DNA of 64,000 nt from Callorhinus ursinus. Lineage: Eukaryota > Chordata > Mammalia > Carnivora > Otariidae. Positions 34,376 through 47,035 of the stretch are shown in pieces. Below the pieces are notes generated by a model. It was not told where the DNA came from, searched no databases, and saw nothing but the letters and a program-made list of their open reading frames with translations. Location of the stretch: NCBI RefSeq assembly GCF_003265705.1, contig NW_020313285.1, forward strand, positions 15,588,302-15,652,301. The letters run 5' to 3'. The position numbers and the translations under genes are program-made. Within the stretch, counting starts at the first letter, position 1. The number at the start of each line of letters is the position of its first letter.

Positions 34376-35330
34376 ATTTCCTCTCATTTAAAAACATTTT
34401 TTTCTTTTTCTTGTTTTTATGTCCATTGATTATTTCTAAGTACATTGTATTTGAAATGAAGAGAATCTTCCAAGTTTGAAGAGTTCGTCTCTTGCCACAA
34501 GGATTTTGGTCTGGTTTGCAGTTACCAGGAAGAGAGATCCAGTTGTCTAACATAAGAGAGAATGTTGGACTTCCCCACACACACTTCCCCCATTTCTTTT
34601 ATCCTGAAACCCACTTTACATTAAAGGAGTTTTAAAAACAAACAGGTATGAAAAGATAAAACTCACAAAGAGAAAGAGAATAAAGAGATAACCATGGATG
34701 AGAGATAATAAAAAGTGGTTGACAGAGTAGGAATTGGCTGAATGGCAGCCACAATCTAATTGACAAGAAGCAGCCTAGCATTTTTAAACCATGTTGCTCT
34801 TTAGAATTCCTTCAAGAATAAATTACCAAAGTAACAGTACAGGAACATTTTCCTGAACTGAAACAACATCAACAACAAATTTTTTGGTTGAAGGCCTATT
34901 GAATGAAAAAACCCATAACCTTTAGTGAGATTTCAGACTATATAGGCTAGCCATTTAGCTATTTAACCAGTTGTACTGTAAGGTATTTATGGATGGTGTT
35001 GGAACAATTAATGGGTTTCACAGAAGGTGAAGCAGAGAAAAAGCAATTCAACATTGACAGTACCAAGAAATTAATTAAAGAACACTGCTTGGCTCACATG
35101 TGAACCATAGTTACAAAAAGTTAATATAAACATTTGATCTTTCTCTGTTTCACAGAGTGTGTGGGAGGAATTACAGGATTTTCTCTGAAACTAAGATGTT
35201 TATTTTAGAGCAACTATCCTTACAGGAGAAGAAAAGACTCCTGGACAAGATTCTGAGATGTGCTTTAGTAGGAGCTGTGAAACCTCATGTAGTAATACGA
35301 CCTCCCTAGGAACATGAATTTCCTGCTGCT
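34376..35330. other. intronic sequence, nothing recognised
   Basis: No element recognised. Confidence 0.35.
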
Positions 35331-35445
35331 GCAGTAGCAGATTGTCTATCACGCAATAAGTAGATGAAAACAACACAAATTTATTATGTATGCTTAGAGG
35401 CTGGAAGTCCAATTCAGGTCTCACTGTACTAAAATCAGTGTAAGC
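35331..35445 (-). repeat. MaLR (MLT1-like) LTR fragment, minus strand
   Basis: AACACAAATTTATTATGTAT followed by AGGCTGGAAGTCCAATTCAG resembles the reversed end of an MLT1/MST-type LTR. A noncoding relic. Confidence 0.45.
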
Positions 35446-37954
35446 CGTCTTATTACATCACATGTTCTTTGTGTGATATCCAAGGTGTTTTGCCAGTCGA
35501 AAGTTAGCTATGTTATGCATGCCTACACACATGCTTGCATATGCTGTGTACAGAAACAGTTTCAGGTGGATCCGTGGTGGCAGGGATCTCTAGTGTTGTA
35601 AAGGCTTTTATACTCAAAAGCACTGAAAAATCTGTCATTAGTACTTAGAAAACTGATTTCAGATTACTTTTTAAACCTATTTTGTGCTTCAGTTTTTCAT
35701 ACTCGCAATGTGTCATTTTAATCCAGATATTAACTTTAAATAGAAGGAGAAAAAGTACTCCCCATGTTCACTTCAGGTTTCTCACTGAGAGATGAGAACA
35801 GCTAGTTCTTTCAGTTTTGCTTTTAGCAATTTCGCCCTTGGAAGGTCACTATAAACTTGCTTAGAGATTCCTTTTAAAAACAAATTTTGGGGCCTCCTGC
35901 AAACTTCTCATCTGTTACCAACTGCAGCATTTATAATGAAAGGGGGAAAGGTTAGTTACCTACTAAACTCTAAAGGGCAAAATAAAGAGGTCTCTACTTA
36001 GGATTGGATTTTCAGTAACCCACCATTTGTAAATACTTCCAGCATGGAATATCCTGCCTTTCTGTACTTTGAGATAATCCCTTGCTTGTAGCTCTGGTTG
36101 GGTGATCTGTGGTGTGGTTCTCATCTTTTATTGAAATGGCTCCTTAATATAAGTCCTTCGACCTGAGGGCTACTGCTGGCATTCCAGTGAGTGCACCAAG
36201 ATCTAGAAGCCGGAGGAACAGAATTACCATTTATTGTCCCCAGAGTAGAAGATACAGTATAAGTTGGTATACTGAAAAGTCTTAACTGTTTTTAGAAGTT
36301 TTGACCTAACTATGAGAATATGGAATTTAAAGTAGGCTACTAGATATTGAAGTCTCTGCAGTATCTCACCCCTGGTTTTTCTTCACTTTGTCCCTTAACC
36401 TGTTGGAGGTTTTGGGTTATGATCTTAGAAACCAGACTTCCACAGGTGGTTCTATCAGCTACATTACCAGTCACGGGAAAGCTGGATCTGGCTTCTTAAA
36501 CTTCTGTATCCAGGGCCTGGGGCACTGGTAGGACTCCCCTCTGTCGCATTCTTGATTCTTGGCATGTTGGCATCTTACTTTCTGACTGGAGGTCAGTGTT
36601 TTTCTTCATAGGAAACATGGTTGCCCTCAACTTCAGGTTCATCATCTCAGTTTAACAACCATGAGGAACAAAGGGCTTCTGCCTGCGTTAGTCCTTCCCA
36701 GTGAAGGATTCTGGTGCAGTTTGTGTCATATGCACACCCTTGCGATCAGGGCTGTGGACTGTTGTCGTTGGCAGCCTATCAAAATCATATGGTTGGGTTT
36801 GGGAAGAGGTGATTTCCCGAAAGGAAAGGAGACTGGTGTTTCCAGAACAAAAAGTATGCAGAAAGAAATGGCATGTGTCCGCTACAAAGATTGATGTCTA
36901 TTTATGCACAAGGATAACTCTCACTTGGTCAGTTTGGATATCTGTTACTCATTATGGTAAACATGTTAAAAAGCTGCCTCAAATCCTTTAAGAACAATAA
37001 AGAAATTGTTGTAGGTCTGGAATACCCTAAGCTACTGTATGAAAACAAGAAGTTACCCAAATCAATAAAATAGGAGCTAAAGATATGGAATTGTAAAAAA
37101 CCACTCTTTATCTTTTGGTAAATGATAGCTTTACTGTCAGAAACTTGTATCTCTTTACCAAATACTGGAATAAACTTGAAGAATATTTCACATTGACAGA
37201 ATAACAGAAGTGAAGAAGTAAAAGAAGGCTAAAGACATAATGCTAGTTATATATCTTTGGCAGGGTTTTAGCAAAGCTAGGGTCTGGTAAGCCCTTTTGA
37301 ATTTTGTGCCATATTAAATGCGCTATCAAAGATAATGAATAAAAGGTAGAGGCTTTCTGTATTATCTTACATGGTTTATTCACATGGTTTTCACCCCCCT
37401 TCCCCTTAAATTTGTAAGCGTTGTGTCATTTTGAGCAATGTATTGAAATTCATTAGATACATGTTGATTAATTAACAGGTAATAAAATCTTGTGATGAAT
37501 CATATATTTTTATATATTTTAAGTCATGATAACAGTGCCTTTTTTTCCAAGGTTGCTTTTTTATGTCTAATGATTATCGCAAAAACTTTTCTTGCTCTAA
37601 TGTTTTCCTTACTATTAATAGAGTATAACATACTATCATTTACAGACTACCTTCAGAGTTGTTCTGACTCATCAGTAAAAGGGCTCATGGAAACAGATGG
37701 GAGATAGTAGATTGGGTAGGTCAAATCATCAGTGATACCTGTAAATAGGTATATAAGAGCTCTGTATAATCATCCTGGTATGCTTATGATTTATCAGATC
37801 ATTATTCAGATAAAACCATGACTCACACTTGAAGTGTGTTGTAGAAAACTTGATTAAGGTCCAGAGGTAAGGAATGAAAATGGTTAGAGGTAATTCTTAC
37901 AAGAGAACATGGAGCCGACTATTTCCAGTCTATGAGGTAGGAGTGGCTCTTTTC
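35446..37954. other. intronic sequence, no element recognised
   Basis: No SINE, LINE or coding signal. SINE-free over more than 7 kb with its neighbours (32975-40781). Confidence 0.35.
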
Positions 37955-38042
37955 TTCCCCTACAATTTTGAGATACATAACATTGACATATAACATTATA
38001 TTCGTTTAAGGTATACAGTGTAATGGATTTGATGTACGTATA
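37955..38042 (-). repeat. antisense L1 3' UTR, part 1
   Basis: AACATTGACATATAACATTA...GATTTGATGTACGTA is the reversed L1 3' UTR, interrupted at the TA at 38041-38042 by a MER2. Confidence 0.7.
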
Positions 38043-38364
38043 CAGTTGACCCTTGAACAGTTCAGAGGTAGAGGCTGATCCCCCACACAATCGAAAATCC
38101 ATGTATAACTTTTGACTCCCTTAAAACTTAACTGCTAATAGTCTACTGTTGATCAGAAGCCTGATAACATAAACAGTTAACACATACTTTGTATGTTATA
38201 TGTATTATATACTGTATCTTTATAATAAAGTAAGAGAAAATATTATTAAGAAAATCTTTAGGAAGAGAAAATACATTGATAGTACCATACTGTATTTATC
38301 AGACAATATCCATGTATAAGTGGACCTGCACAGTTGAAACCTCCTGTTAATCAAGGGTCAGCTG
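38043..38364 (-). mobile_element. MER2 (Tigger-type DNA transposon), minus strand
   Basis: Terminal inverted repeats begin CAGTTGACCCTTGAACA and end AAGGGTCAGCTG, flanked by TA target duplications (38041-42, 38365-66). An internal AACTTAACTGCTAATAGTCT and related motifs match MER2, with some internal loss (322 bp). Nonautonomous and inactive. Confidence 0.9.
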
Positions 38365-40090
38365 TATTGGAAAGTGATTACCATAATAAGTACAGCTAAT
38401 ATCCATCAGCTCACATTAGCTACAAATGTTTGTTTATGATAATTTTTAATATCTACTGTTTTAGCAACATTCAGATACACAATACAGTATCATTAACTGC
38501 TGTACACTAGATCATCTACCATGCTGCTGTATGTCTCCAGAACTTAATATCTTGTAACTGGAAGTTTGTACCTTTTGACCACTTTTACCCATTTCCCCTA
38601 ACCCCACCCCTCCACTCCAGCCAGTTGCCTCTGAAAAACTGGTATGTTCTCGGTTTCTGTGAGTCTGGTCTTTTAAGGTTGCACATATAAGTGAGATCAT
38701 AAAGTATTTGTATTTTTCTAACTTACTTTATTTAGCATAATGCCCTCCTTTCAGTTTCATCCGTGTTGTTGTGAATGGTAGGATTTCCTTCCTTTTTTAA
38801 TGGCAGAGTAATATTCATGTGTATGCACGATACATTTTTGTATTCTGTCCATCCATCATCACTGTACACTTAGGTTGTTTCCATGCCTGTTGGCTATTAT
38901 AAATGTACTGCAGTGAACACGAGGGCACGTACCCTTTCGAGATAGTGATACTGTTTTCTGCGGATGTATATACCCAGAAGTAGAATTGCTGGATCACATG
39001 GTAGTTATAATTTTTTTTAGGAACCTCTAACCTGTTTTCCATAGCAGCTATACCAGTTTACATTCTCACCAGTAGTGTGCAAGGGTTTCCTTTTCTCTCC
39101 ATTCCTGCAAACATGTGCTATTTCTTGTCTTCTTGATGATAGGCATTCTAATAGGCATGAGGTGATATCTTATTATTTGAATTGCATTTCCCTGATAATT
39201 ACTGATGTTGAGTACCTTCCCGTGTACCTGTTGGTCATCTCTATGTCTTGTTTGGAAAGGTATCTGTTCAGATTCTCCACACAATTTTTAATGAGGTTGT
39301 TGGGGTTTTGGCTGCTAAGTTGTATGAGTTCTTTATATATTTTGTATATAAGCCCCTTATATAAATAATTTGCAAATAATTTTTCTCTGTAGGTTGCCAT
39401 TTCGTTTCGTTGATAGTTTCCTTTGCTGTGCAAAAGGTTTTTGGTTTTATGCAGTCCCACTTATTTTTGTTGTTTTTGCTTTTGGTGTCAAATGCAAAAA
39501 ATTAATGCCAAGACCAATTTCCAAGAGCTTATCACCTATGTTTTCCTCTAGGAGTTTTACGGTTTCAGGTCTTATGTTCAAGCCTTCAATTCATTTTGAG
39601 TTGAATTCTGGGTATGATATAAGCTAGGGGTCCAATTTTATTCTTTTGCATGTAGCTAGCTGTCCAGTTTTCCCAGCACTGTTTATTGAAGACTGTGTTC
39701 TTTCCCTTTTCTGTGTTCTTAGCTCCTTTGATGTAAACGACTTTACCATATATGGGATTCGGATTACCTGGGGGCTCTCTTTTCTGTTCCATTCATGTTT
39801 GTATCTCTTTTATGCCTGTACTGTGCTGTTTTGATTGTAATATAGTGCAAAACCAGGCAGTGTAATGCCTCCAACTTTGTTCTTCTTTTTCATGACTGCT
39901 CTGGCTGCTCAAGGTTCTTTTTTGGGTTCCATACAAACTTTAGATGCTTTGTCCTATTTATGAGAAAAATGCTACTGGAATTTTGATGGGGATTGTGTTG
40001 AATCTGGAGATTGCTTTGGATAATAGGAACTTAATATTTTTCTGATCCATGAACATGGAATATTTTACAAGTTCGGTGATCCTCTTTTCT
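38365..40090 (-). repeat. antisense L1 3' UTR and ORF2, part 2
   Basis: Continues the L1 from 38042 without loss: GGAAAGTGATTACCATAATA, ATCACATGGTAGTTATAATT, GTAGGTTGCCATTTCGTTTC, GGGATTGTGTTGAATCTGG. Degenerate. Confidence 0.85.
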
Positions 40091-40780
40091 ACTTGAGCTA
40101 GTTTTTTATTGAACTCTGTTGAATTTTTCAGTTTTTATTTTATTCCTTAGCTTTGTGGTTTCTCTTTGGTATGCTCTTGTATTTTCTCTTTTTTGAAATT
40201 GTTTCTCTTTTTATGTGTTGTTCTCCCGACCTTAGTGAGCATCTTTATCACCATTATTTTGAAATCACTTAGTGATTTCAGGGAAATCTCTTCATTTCAT
40301 TAAGGTATGTTTCTGGAGTTGTATCATGTTCTTTTGTTGGGAACATATTCTTCTCTTTTCTCATTTTCCTTGACTTGCTGTTGGTTTCTGTCCATTATAT
40401 AAGAGCCATATGACTCTCCCAGTCATGATGGACTGGTCTTGTGTAGAAGTTGAAGTTTATCATTTCAGCCTAGCCCAACTTCTTGGTTCTCTCTTAAACT
40501 TTGTGGTTAGGTAACCTCTTTGTTAGTGGTTTTCTAGTCCTTGAGGATGTGCCAAGACCTGTCAGTGTCCTAAAGAGGAGGATCTTAGCACCTAGATGCA
40601 GCCTCAGTAGTAGCCAGATACTCAGACAGTAGCTTTTAAAGTATGCAAATAGGTATCTTTCAGGGAAAGACTGGGAGATGGGAGTTTGTGTCTGCCTCCT
40701 CCCTGCTGAGCCAGAGGGCATACCCTGGCTGGTTCAGAAGTGTTTCCTCCGTGTTGCTACAGTGATTATGCTTTTCTCTT
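40091..40780 (-). repeat. antisense L1 ORF1/5' region after internal deletion
   Basis: From about 40090 the sequence no longer follows ORF2 but resembles reversed L1 5' sequence (TTTATCACCATTATTTTGAA, TTTTGTTGGGAACATATTCT). The L1 thus lost most of ORF2 and part of ORF1. Confidence 0.5.
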
Positions 40781-40781
40781 T

Positions 40782-40890
40782 TTTCTTTATTTACTTACTG
40801 TTTTGGTAAATAAAACCCAATGTGGGACTCAACCTGAAGACCCTGAGATCAAGAGCTCATGCTTTACTGACTGAGCCAGCCAGGCGCCCC
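40782..40890 (-). repeat. short, older Can-SINE, minus strand
   Basis: T-rich left end, GAGCCAGCCAGGCGCCCC at the right. Confidence 0.92.
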
Positions 40891-41283
40891 TAGCCTCTTC
40901 TGTTTGATAAAAATTATTGATTAAAAAAAAAAAAAATTGGTGGCATGGTTGTTGTAAAGTTGTTTATTTTTAGTGAGAAAAACTATTCAACCTAATGGCT
41001 TTCTAAGTAATTAAAAAAACAAAAATTGCAATATTTTATTCAGGGAGGATAACAGGTGAACAAGTGAGAGTATAAAGCATGGACTTGAGCAAACGTGAAG
41101 ATACTAAGTGAGAGTTTGCCAGAGGCACTGAGATTTGAAGGTAGTATTAAAACATCACATACTGCTATTCAAGGTATTAGCAATTGAGTTCTTGTGTTTA
41201 AAGTGCTTAGAAATGTGCGTGGCATGTAGTTAAGACATTTAAGTATTACCCATTATTCATTTTAAAATCAACTGTAAGTGTTT
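40891..41283. other. intronic sequence, nothing recognised
   Basis: An A-run at 40923-40935 is the only notable item. Confidence 0.35.
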
Positions 41284-41452
41284 AGAGCCACTATTTCTAA
41301 ACCATTGAGCCATCAGCATCACTTGGACGTGCAGATTCCTGGCCCTTCCCCAACCGTGCTGGATTTAAAATTCTTCAAGTAGAGCTCTGCCACCTGCGTT
41401 TTAACAAACTCCAGGAATTCTGATGTACACAAAGTTTGAGAACAACTGCTTT
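41284..41452. mobile_element. MER5-like hAT-Charlie relic
   Basis: Inner motifs GCATCACTTGGACGTGCAGA and GTTTTAACAAACTCCAGGAA, and the end GTTTGAGAACAACTG, match MER5A-type elements. Strand is hard to tell because the element is nearly palindromic. Confidence 0.75.
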
Positions 41453-42720
41453 TGAGGTTCTCCCCGATATAAAACTAAAATAGTGATGCCAGTTGAGCTC
41501 TATAGGACGCAGCATTTTTGTGAGGCAGAGGGGAATTTTTTTGCGCAGAAATTAAACTTCACTAGAATTTGCATCTTCCCCTCCACCCCCTTTTAAACAT
41601 CTTCCATATAAAATAGGTCCTTAAAAAATACTTGGTCTGGATACTGGATAAGACCAGTAGGTTTTAGAGAACTGAGCTGACATTGTTTCTCTACAAGCCT
41701 TATACTCATGCAGCAGTCATTTATTGTCTGATCTTTGTCAGGCACAGCTGTGGTCCTAAAAGAGCTACTATGGCAGGAAAATCAAATTCTAAGTACATCA
41801 TAATGGTGTTTTAGGTGCTGTGATAGAAACATGAGCCTTGTTCTCTGCATGCTCAGGTCAAGAAATAACCAGTGACCACAACTTCCAAGGTTGAGTTCGA
41901 GCCGGGTCTTAAGTAGTGATGGCCAATCGCTAGGTGGGAATAGGTTTGCGGTGAAGGCATTGGTTGACATTACTACTATGAAAGTCATTGTCATTTTTTG
42001 TGTAAGCGAAGACCCACTTTTCCTTTTCTACAAAGAATGTCAAATCCATTTTTATATTATAGCTTTTGTTAGTCTGTTTTTTCTGTTACATGAACTGGTC
42101 AGACAGTTGGAGGCCTCTCAGAGTCCCCTCATGTATCCAGGGAGTCAATGTCAGTAGTATCATAAAAAAATAACTTTTAGAAATGCCTGTTGCCTAATTA
42201 TACTGTCAATATTTCAAAAAAATAAACTTACTTCAGAGGCTCCCAGAGTTTGTTTTTGGTGCCCTTAACACTTGAGTAACTTTTTTCATGGCATCTCTAG
42301 GCCAAGAGAAATTCTTCACAGATTTGGTAACTAGTTTTGTGTGGACAATGCAATAAACATTATGTCCTAACATCTTGGTTGACTTTAAAAATGTAACAAA
42401 TTAAAAGAAAAAATAAATTTTTATTTCATTCTGATATAATCACGATGACTTACAGGCTGTGTGCCTGTTAGGTATTACACAACTTCTCAAAGCATGGAAT
42501 CAGAATGAAGACCACTACCCTCTTTTCTAGTTCCATGTTTTCTCTTGTACAGTGCTTGGGTTCTTTTCACAGCAACTATGGGAAGCACTGCTTTGGAGAG
42601 ATGTGCCATTAAAAAGAGTGGATGCTCTCATTGTAGCCAGAGTGGAGGGTGGCAAGAGCACCTGGCTCTAGCAATCTCAAACAGACCAGGCCTGGCCATT
42701 TGCTGCTGACAAAATCCAAA
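41453..42720. other. intronic sequence with an L2-like trace
   Basis: Around 41700-41870 there is an L2 3'-end-like order in reverse (TCATTTATTGTCTGATCTTT...AGGTGCTGTGATAG). The rest is unassigned. Confidence 0.35.
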
Positions 42721-43060
42721 GACAGATAGACTAGTGGTGGTAAAAGGAATTTATTTCAGTGACTCCCAACACCGGGAAAACAGTGGACTAACATCTCAAA
42801 GACTATCCAGGGTGCCGAAAATGCCTGCAGGTTTATATAGGGAAAATGTGGGACAGAGATTGTTGAGTGCGTGCAGGTGGGCAGTGAAGGTCAAGTTGAT
42901 CATTGTCTTGGAGTCAGTCACGTGGGTCTTGCTGGCTCAGTCCTTATTGCTTGAGGGAGTAGTTTTGGTTCCGCAGAGTCTTTTGCTTGAGTTAAGAGAT
43001 AAGCTGGAAAGAAGAACTTAATCATTTAGAAAGTACCCACTGAAGTCAAGGTGGATGTAG
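42721..43060. repeat. possible LTR-like segment, family unknown
   Basis: A GGAATTTATTTCAGTGACTC start, a TTTATATAGGGAAAATG stretch and a GTCACGTGGGTCTTGCTGG stretch suggest a reversed LTR. No clear ends were found. Confidence 0.35.
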
Positions 43061-43387
43061 GTGAAGCTCTCTTTCATAATGTTGAAATTTTGAATTCTCT
43101 TGATTTACTAGTTCATACAGTATCCTACATAAGTTGAGTATCATTGTTTTTCCCTCAAATTGAAAATACTGTGTGGGGCCCTTGGGTGTTTACTGGGAAC
43201 CATGGGTTTATTTGATAAAATACATAGGTGGGGATATACTTTGTCTAGGTCACCAAGTTAAGTCAGTAGCGTATCTTTCTTTTTCAGTTCTTCATTTACT
43301 TAGGCTGCCTTGGTGTAAGTGATGCTGTCTTACAACCTGAAGGTACCAGCTCTTTTCGCTACTCCAAATGGCAGGCACGTTCAGTTT

Positions 43388-43495
43388 TTTTTTTTTTAAG
43401 TTTATTGTTTTTTAGTAATCTTGACACCGAACGTGTGGCTCAAAACTCAAAACCGCGAGATCAGGTCACATGCTCTTTGAGCCAGTCAGACACCT
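43388..43495 (-). repeat. short, older Can-SINE, minus strand
   Basis: T-run at the left, GAGCCAGTCAGACACCT at the right. Flanked by GGCACGTTCA/GGCACATTCA copies. Confidence 0.9.
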
Positions 43496-43845
43496 GGCAC
43501 ATTCATTTTCTACTCTCTTGGTTTCTAGAAGTACCTACCTGTGCTTTTACCTAAAGCCTCCTGCTACTCTCTGGGACCTGGCCCTAAATTGCTCTGAAGT
43601 GGCATGTGTTTGCACACTAACTTGCCCAGACAGTAGTCCTGGAGGAAGTTTTAAGTTTTAAGTTAAGTGATTTAAGTTATGTGATCATTTAGGTGATTAA
43701 GTAATCACTGTTTTGCTAGAAGCTATACTTAGTTAATATTCAAGAAATCTGAGGGAGTTGGAGAATTTATTTTATTTTGGGAGGGAGCATTTATATTGCT
43801 GCAGAAATGGGTTTGAAAAATTATGCCTTAAAAACATGAATTGTT
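43496..43845. other. intronic sequence, nothing recognised
   Basis: Contains a short TTTTAAGTTTTAAGTTAAGT simple repeat at about 43651-43680. Confidence 0.35.
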
Positions 43846-43960
43846 GAGGTGCCTGGGTGGCTCATTCGGTTAAGTGTCCAACTCTTGATATCGGCTCAGG
43901 TCTTGATCTCAGGGTCATGAGTTCAAGCACTGTGTTGGGCGCCACACTATTACTATTACT
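43846..43960 (+). repeat. short, older Can-SINE, plus strand
   Basis: GAGGTGCCTGGGTGGCTCAT head, CTCTTGATATCGGCTCAGGT, ending with TTGGGCGCCACAC and no clear A-run. Confidence 0.9.
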
Positions 43961-44039
43961 TCATAAATTTATTCATTCATAAAAAGTTTATTGATAAATT
44001 GCTGTGAGCCTTATAGGGTGCTGGCCCTTGTGGATTCAC

Positions 44040-45000
44040 ATTTTATGTGGCTGCCTGTATAGGAGCACATCTACCATCCAGGGGACAGTTTAAATTCAGT
44101 GTGAGATGTCAGTTTTACTTTGGTAGGTGAACACGCAGTCCGGGAATACTGAGGGGGAGTAACCCCAGATTCGAGGGTATAAAGGAGGCAGGCCTGAGTT
44201 AGTGAAATTAAAGAGCAGTAGGAAAGATTCCTCCAGGCAGAGTTCTGGAAGAGCACGGTGTATGTAGGATCTTGAAATAGCAGATGAAAGCTTAGAATGC
44301 TTGAAGGAATGTAGTTAAAGATGAAGTTGGCGAGAGAGACAGAATTTTCATAGGCTCTGGAGTTCTGAATTTATCCTGGAAGTTTTGGGAAGCCATTGAG
44401 TGATTTGAAATGGGTAACAGTAGGTTTTGTACCTTTCTCAAGTCCGAAAGGTGAAGGGTGAAGCATACTGGAAGGAGAAAGGAGGTTGGAAGCAAACAAG
44501 TGAGGGGCTCCTGCAGGGATGAAGGTGAGAGGCTTAGGGGCCTGGAATAAGGCTGTGACACTAATGTGGGGCCCAGGAGAGGAAATGGGCTGACTCCACA
44601 GGATGTTTTGCTAATTGGATGCGATCATGTGTGAGGGAGAAGGAGCAGTGTGTGAGGGACAGCCCTCCAACCTGGCTGGAAATACTGGCAGAAATACTGT
44701 TTACCAAACAGGGACTGGGGAGGAGGAATGGGCTTCACGAAGGGTAAGTGTTCAGTGTTGGACTCGGGAAGCTTGCATGTCCTCTGGATTTGTTAGTAAG
44801 CCGTTGAATGTATAGTCTCAAGCCCAGAAAAGTAGAAAATAGGCTCACTAGTCATCAGCATAGCCTTAATAAGATGTGCAAGAGGGAAGAAAAGAGAGGA
44901 TATTAGGGAGAATGTTGGCTTACACAAGATAAATAATAGCACAAAGGTGGAAGTAGACAGGAGAGGGAAGTGAGAAACCACAGAAGAGGGATCTGTTGGA
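44040..45000 (-). repeat. L2 relic, minus strand
   Basis: Reversed L2 order: GTTTTGGGAAGCCATTGAGTG (in part), then GCCGTTGAATGTATAGTCTC and GATGTGCAAGAGGGAAGAAA. Strongly diverged, so the boundaries are soft. Confidence 0.5.
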
Positions 45001-45042
45001 AGAAGATTCTCAGAGTAATTAAATTGTACATTCCAGAGGTTT

Positions 45043-45227
45043 TTTTTTTTTTAAGATTTATTTATTTATTTATTTGAGAGAGAGCGTGTGCACACGTGGG
45101 GAAGGACAGAGGTGAAGAATCAAGCACACTCCCCGCTGAGCCCGCCGAGCCCGCCATGGGGCTCGATCTCATGACCTGAGCTGAAATCAAGAGTCCGACG
45201 TTTAACGGACTGAGCCACTCAGGCGCC
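45043..45227 (-). repeat. Can-SINE, minus strand
   Basis: TTTTTTAAGATTTATTTATT at the left, GAGCCACTCAGGCGCC at the right. ATTCCAG flanks on both sides. A CCGAGCCCGC duplication sits in the body near 45140. Confidence 0.95.
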
Positions 45228-46105
45228 ATTCCAGGTTTTGGAAATAAATATTTGACTAGTAATTTTAAGGTTTCACGACAGATGCTTAGATTGGTATTAT
45301 CATTCCGGCACAGCATCCATTCCCTCTCCTCTCTTGTATAGGAGCCACAGTGATCCCTGGGTAGGTCTGTGCTGCTTGTCAGAGGTTGCTGGTCTTCAGC
45401 AGTGATTGGGCTCCAGAGTTTGGCTCAAGGAAGACATTCTCTGGATGAGAGGGATTGGTTCAAGACAGGGCTTAGAACCCAGATGCCAGGGGAAGTTCTG
45501 TGGAGACCTCAGGGGAAATTTGCCTTGTTTTTTAGTAAAGTGCTATTTTTCTCTATGTCTTTAAACACAAATGGAAGGCCTTAGATTTGCTGCAACTCTG
45601 TTGGCTACCAGCCTGAGACTGAACCTGACAGGAGGGCAGAGCTGAGAAAAGTGTAGAGAAATCTTGTGGAAGCTCTGAGTACAGTGGACACCTTGCCACT
45701 GGGCCTTACTGCTTAAGCCATTTTTGTTTTTCAGTTGTAATTTTATTTTCAGAGAGGAAACCTGTGATGGGAGTGCATGAGTGATGCATATGAATGGCAC
45801 AAACTAAATTGATGCTGTAGCTGCTAGCCAAATATTATATGGTAGCTCTGCAGTATAGTTTTCAAAAACTTAAAATATATCTCCTAATACTTTGGGGAGG
45901 AAGACAGGAAGTAGATAGGGAATGATTTTAGAATTGTATCAAGGAATGAGGACAAAACTCCGTTCTGGTGGAAATCAGAGAGAAATTGATTATTCATTCT
46001 CATGTCACACAATTTTTACTAGTAAGCAACACTTAACTAGGTTTTTGTGTAAAGTTGTAAGAGTAGGAGAAAACTAAAATCTTGAAAAACTTATTTTGAA
46101 AAACT
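45228..46105. other. intronic sequence, nothing recognised
   Basis: No element or coding feature seen. Confidence 0.35.
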
Positions 46106-46530
46106 TATTAGGAAAATTACCAAATATACACAGAAATAGAAGGAAGAGAACCTTCCCCCTCCCATGTATGTAGCACCCAGCTTCAGAGGTTGCTGCTGGG
46201 GGGCATCCTGTTGTATCTGTGACCCCCTAGCCCCCGTTGGAGAATTTGAAGCAAATTCGGCACATCACATTTCATCCCAAAATACTTCAGTATGGGAACC
46301 TGGCAGGCTCTGTTGGTGACTCTTGATTTCCGAGTCATGAGTTCGAGCCTCTTGTTGGGTATAGAGGTTACTTAAAAATGAAATCTAAAAAAAACTATAT
46401 TTCAGTATGTATCTCTAAGATTAAACTGCTTTAATAAGAGGGATCATTAACATTGAGTAAATGTGAAGAGACATTTTCCCTCGTCTCCTCGCTAACACAA
46501 CTATAATCCTTGACCTTATGCAGAATAACA
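46106..46530 (-). repeat. old L1-type 3' UTR, minus strand, split by a SINE
   Basis: Same family as 28880-29900: TGTAGCACCCAGCTTCAGAG, then ATTTCAGTATGTATCTCTAA after the SINE at 46295-46397. Confidence 0.5.
46295..46397 (+). repeat. short, older Can-SINE, plus strand
   Basis: GGAACCTGGCAGGCTCTGTT, GAGTCATGAGTTCGAGCC and an A-rich end. CTTCAGTATG and TTTCAGTATG flank it. Confidence 0.85.
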
Positions 46531-47035
46531 GTATTTCAAGGATGGCAAGAATTATTCAGAAGGTTGACATTCTTAATAGAGTACCCTATAAAGAATGTTT
46601 CCAGGAAAAACGATGACTCTGCTACTGACAACAGTTAATACGCATCAGAGCGAGTGCACCATTTCCTGTTTTTCTTTGCAGAGGCCCAGCTCTGGAATTC
46701 CCCTTGTTTGCCCGTGATTTAAATCTTGTCTCTGTCTTGTATTCTTAATACAGCACACCACAGAAGTGTCGTATTCTTTAAGTGTCCGTAGTGACTGAAA
46801 AGTAGTACATTTTTGTATTTTGAGATAGGTAATTATTAGCATCTAGGTTAAGAATGTTATAATACAAATGCAAAGAACATGTCATCCTGTGTCTGGATCT
46901 GTTCCTCTTACCCTCCCTGGAATATTACCATGGTGATGATGATTTTTCTCTACTTTTAGACTCTTTCACTGGATCTTATCAGAAATTAAGCTTAAATCGT
47001 CTTTCTCATCTTTTGAAGGCAAAAATTCAGTCCTC
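46531..47035. other. intronic sequence, nothing recognised
   Basis: No element recognised. Confidence 0.35.
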
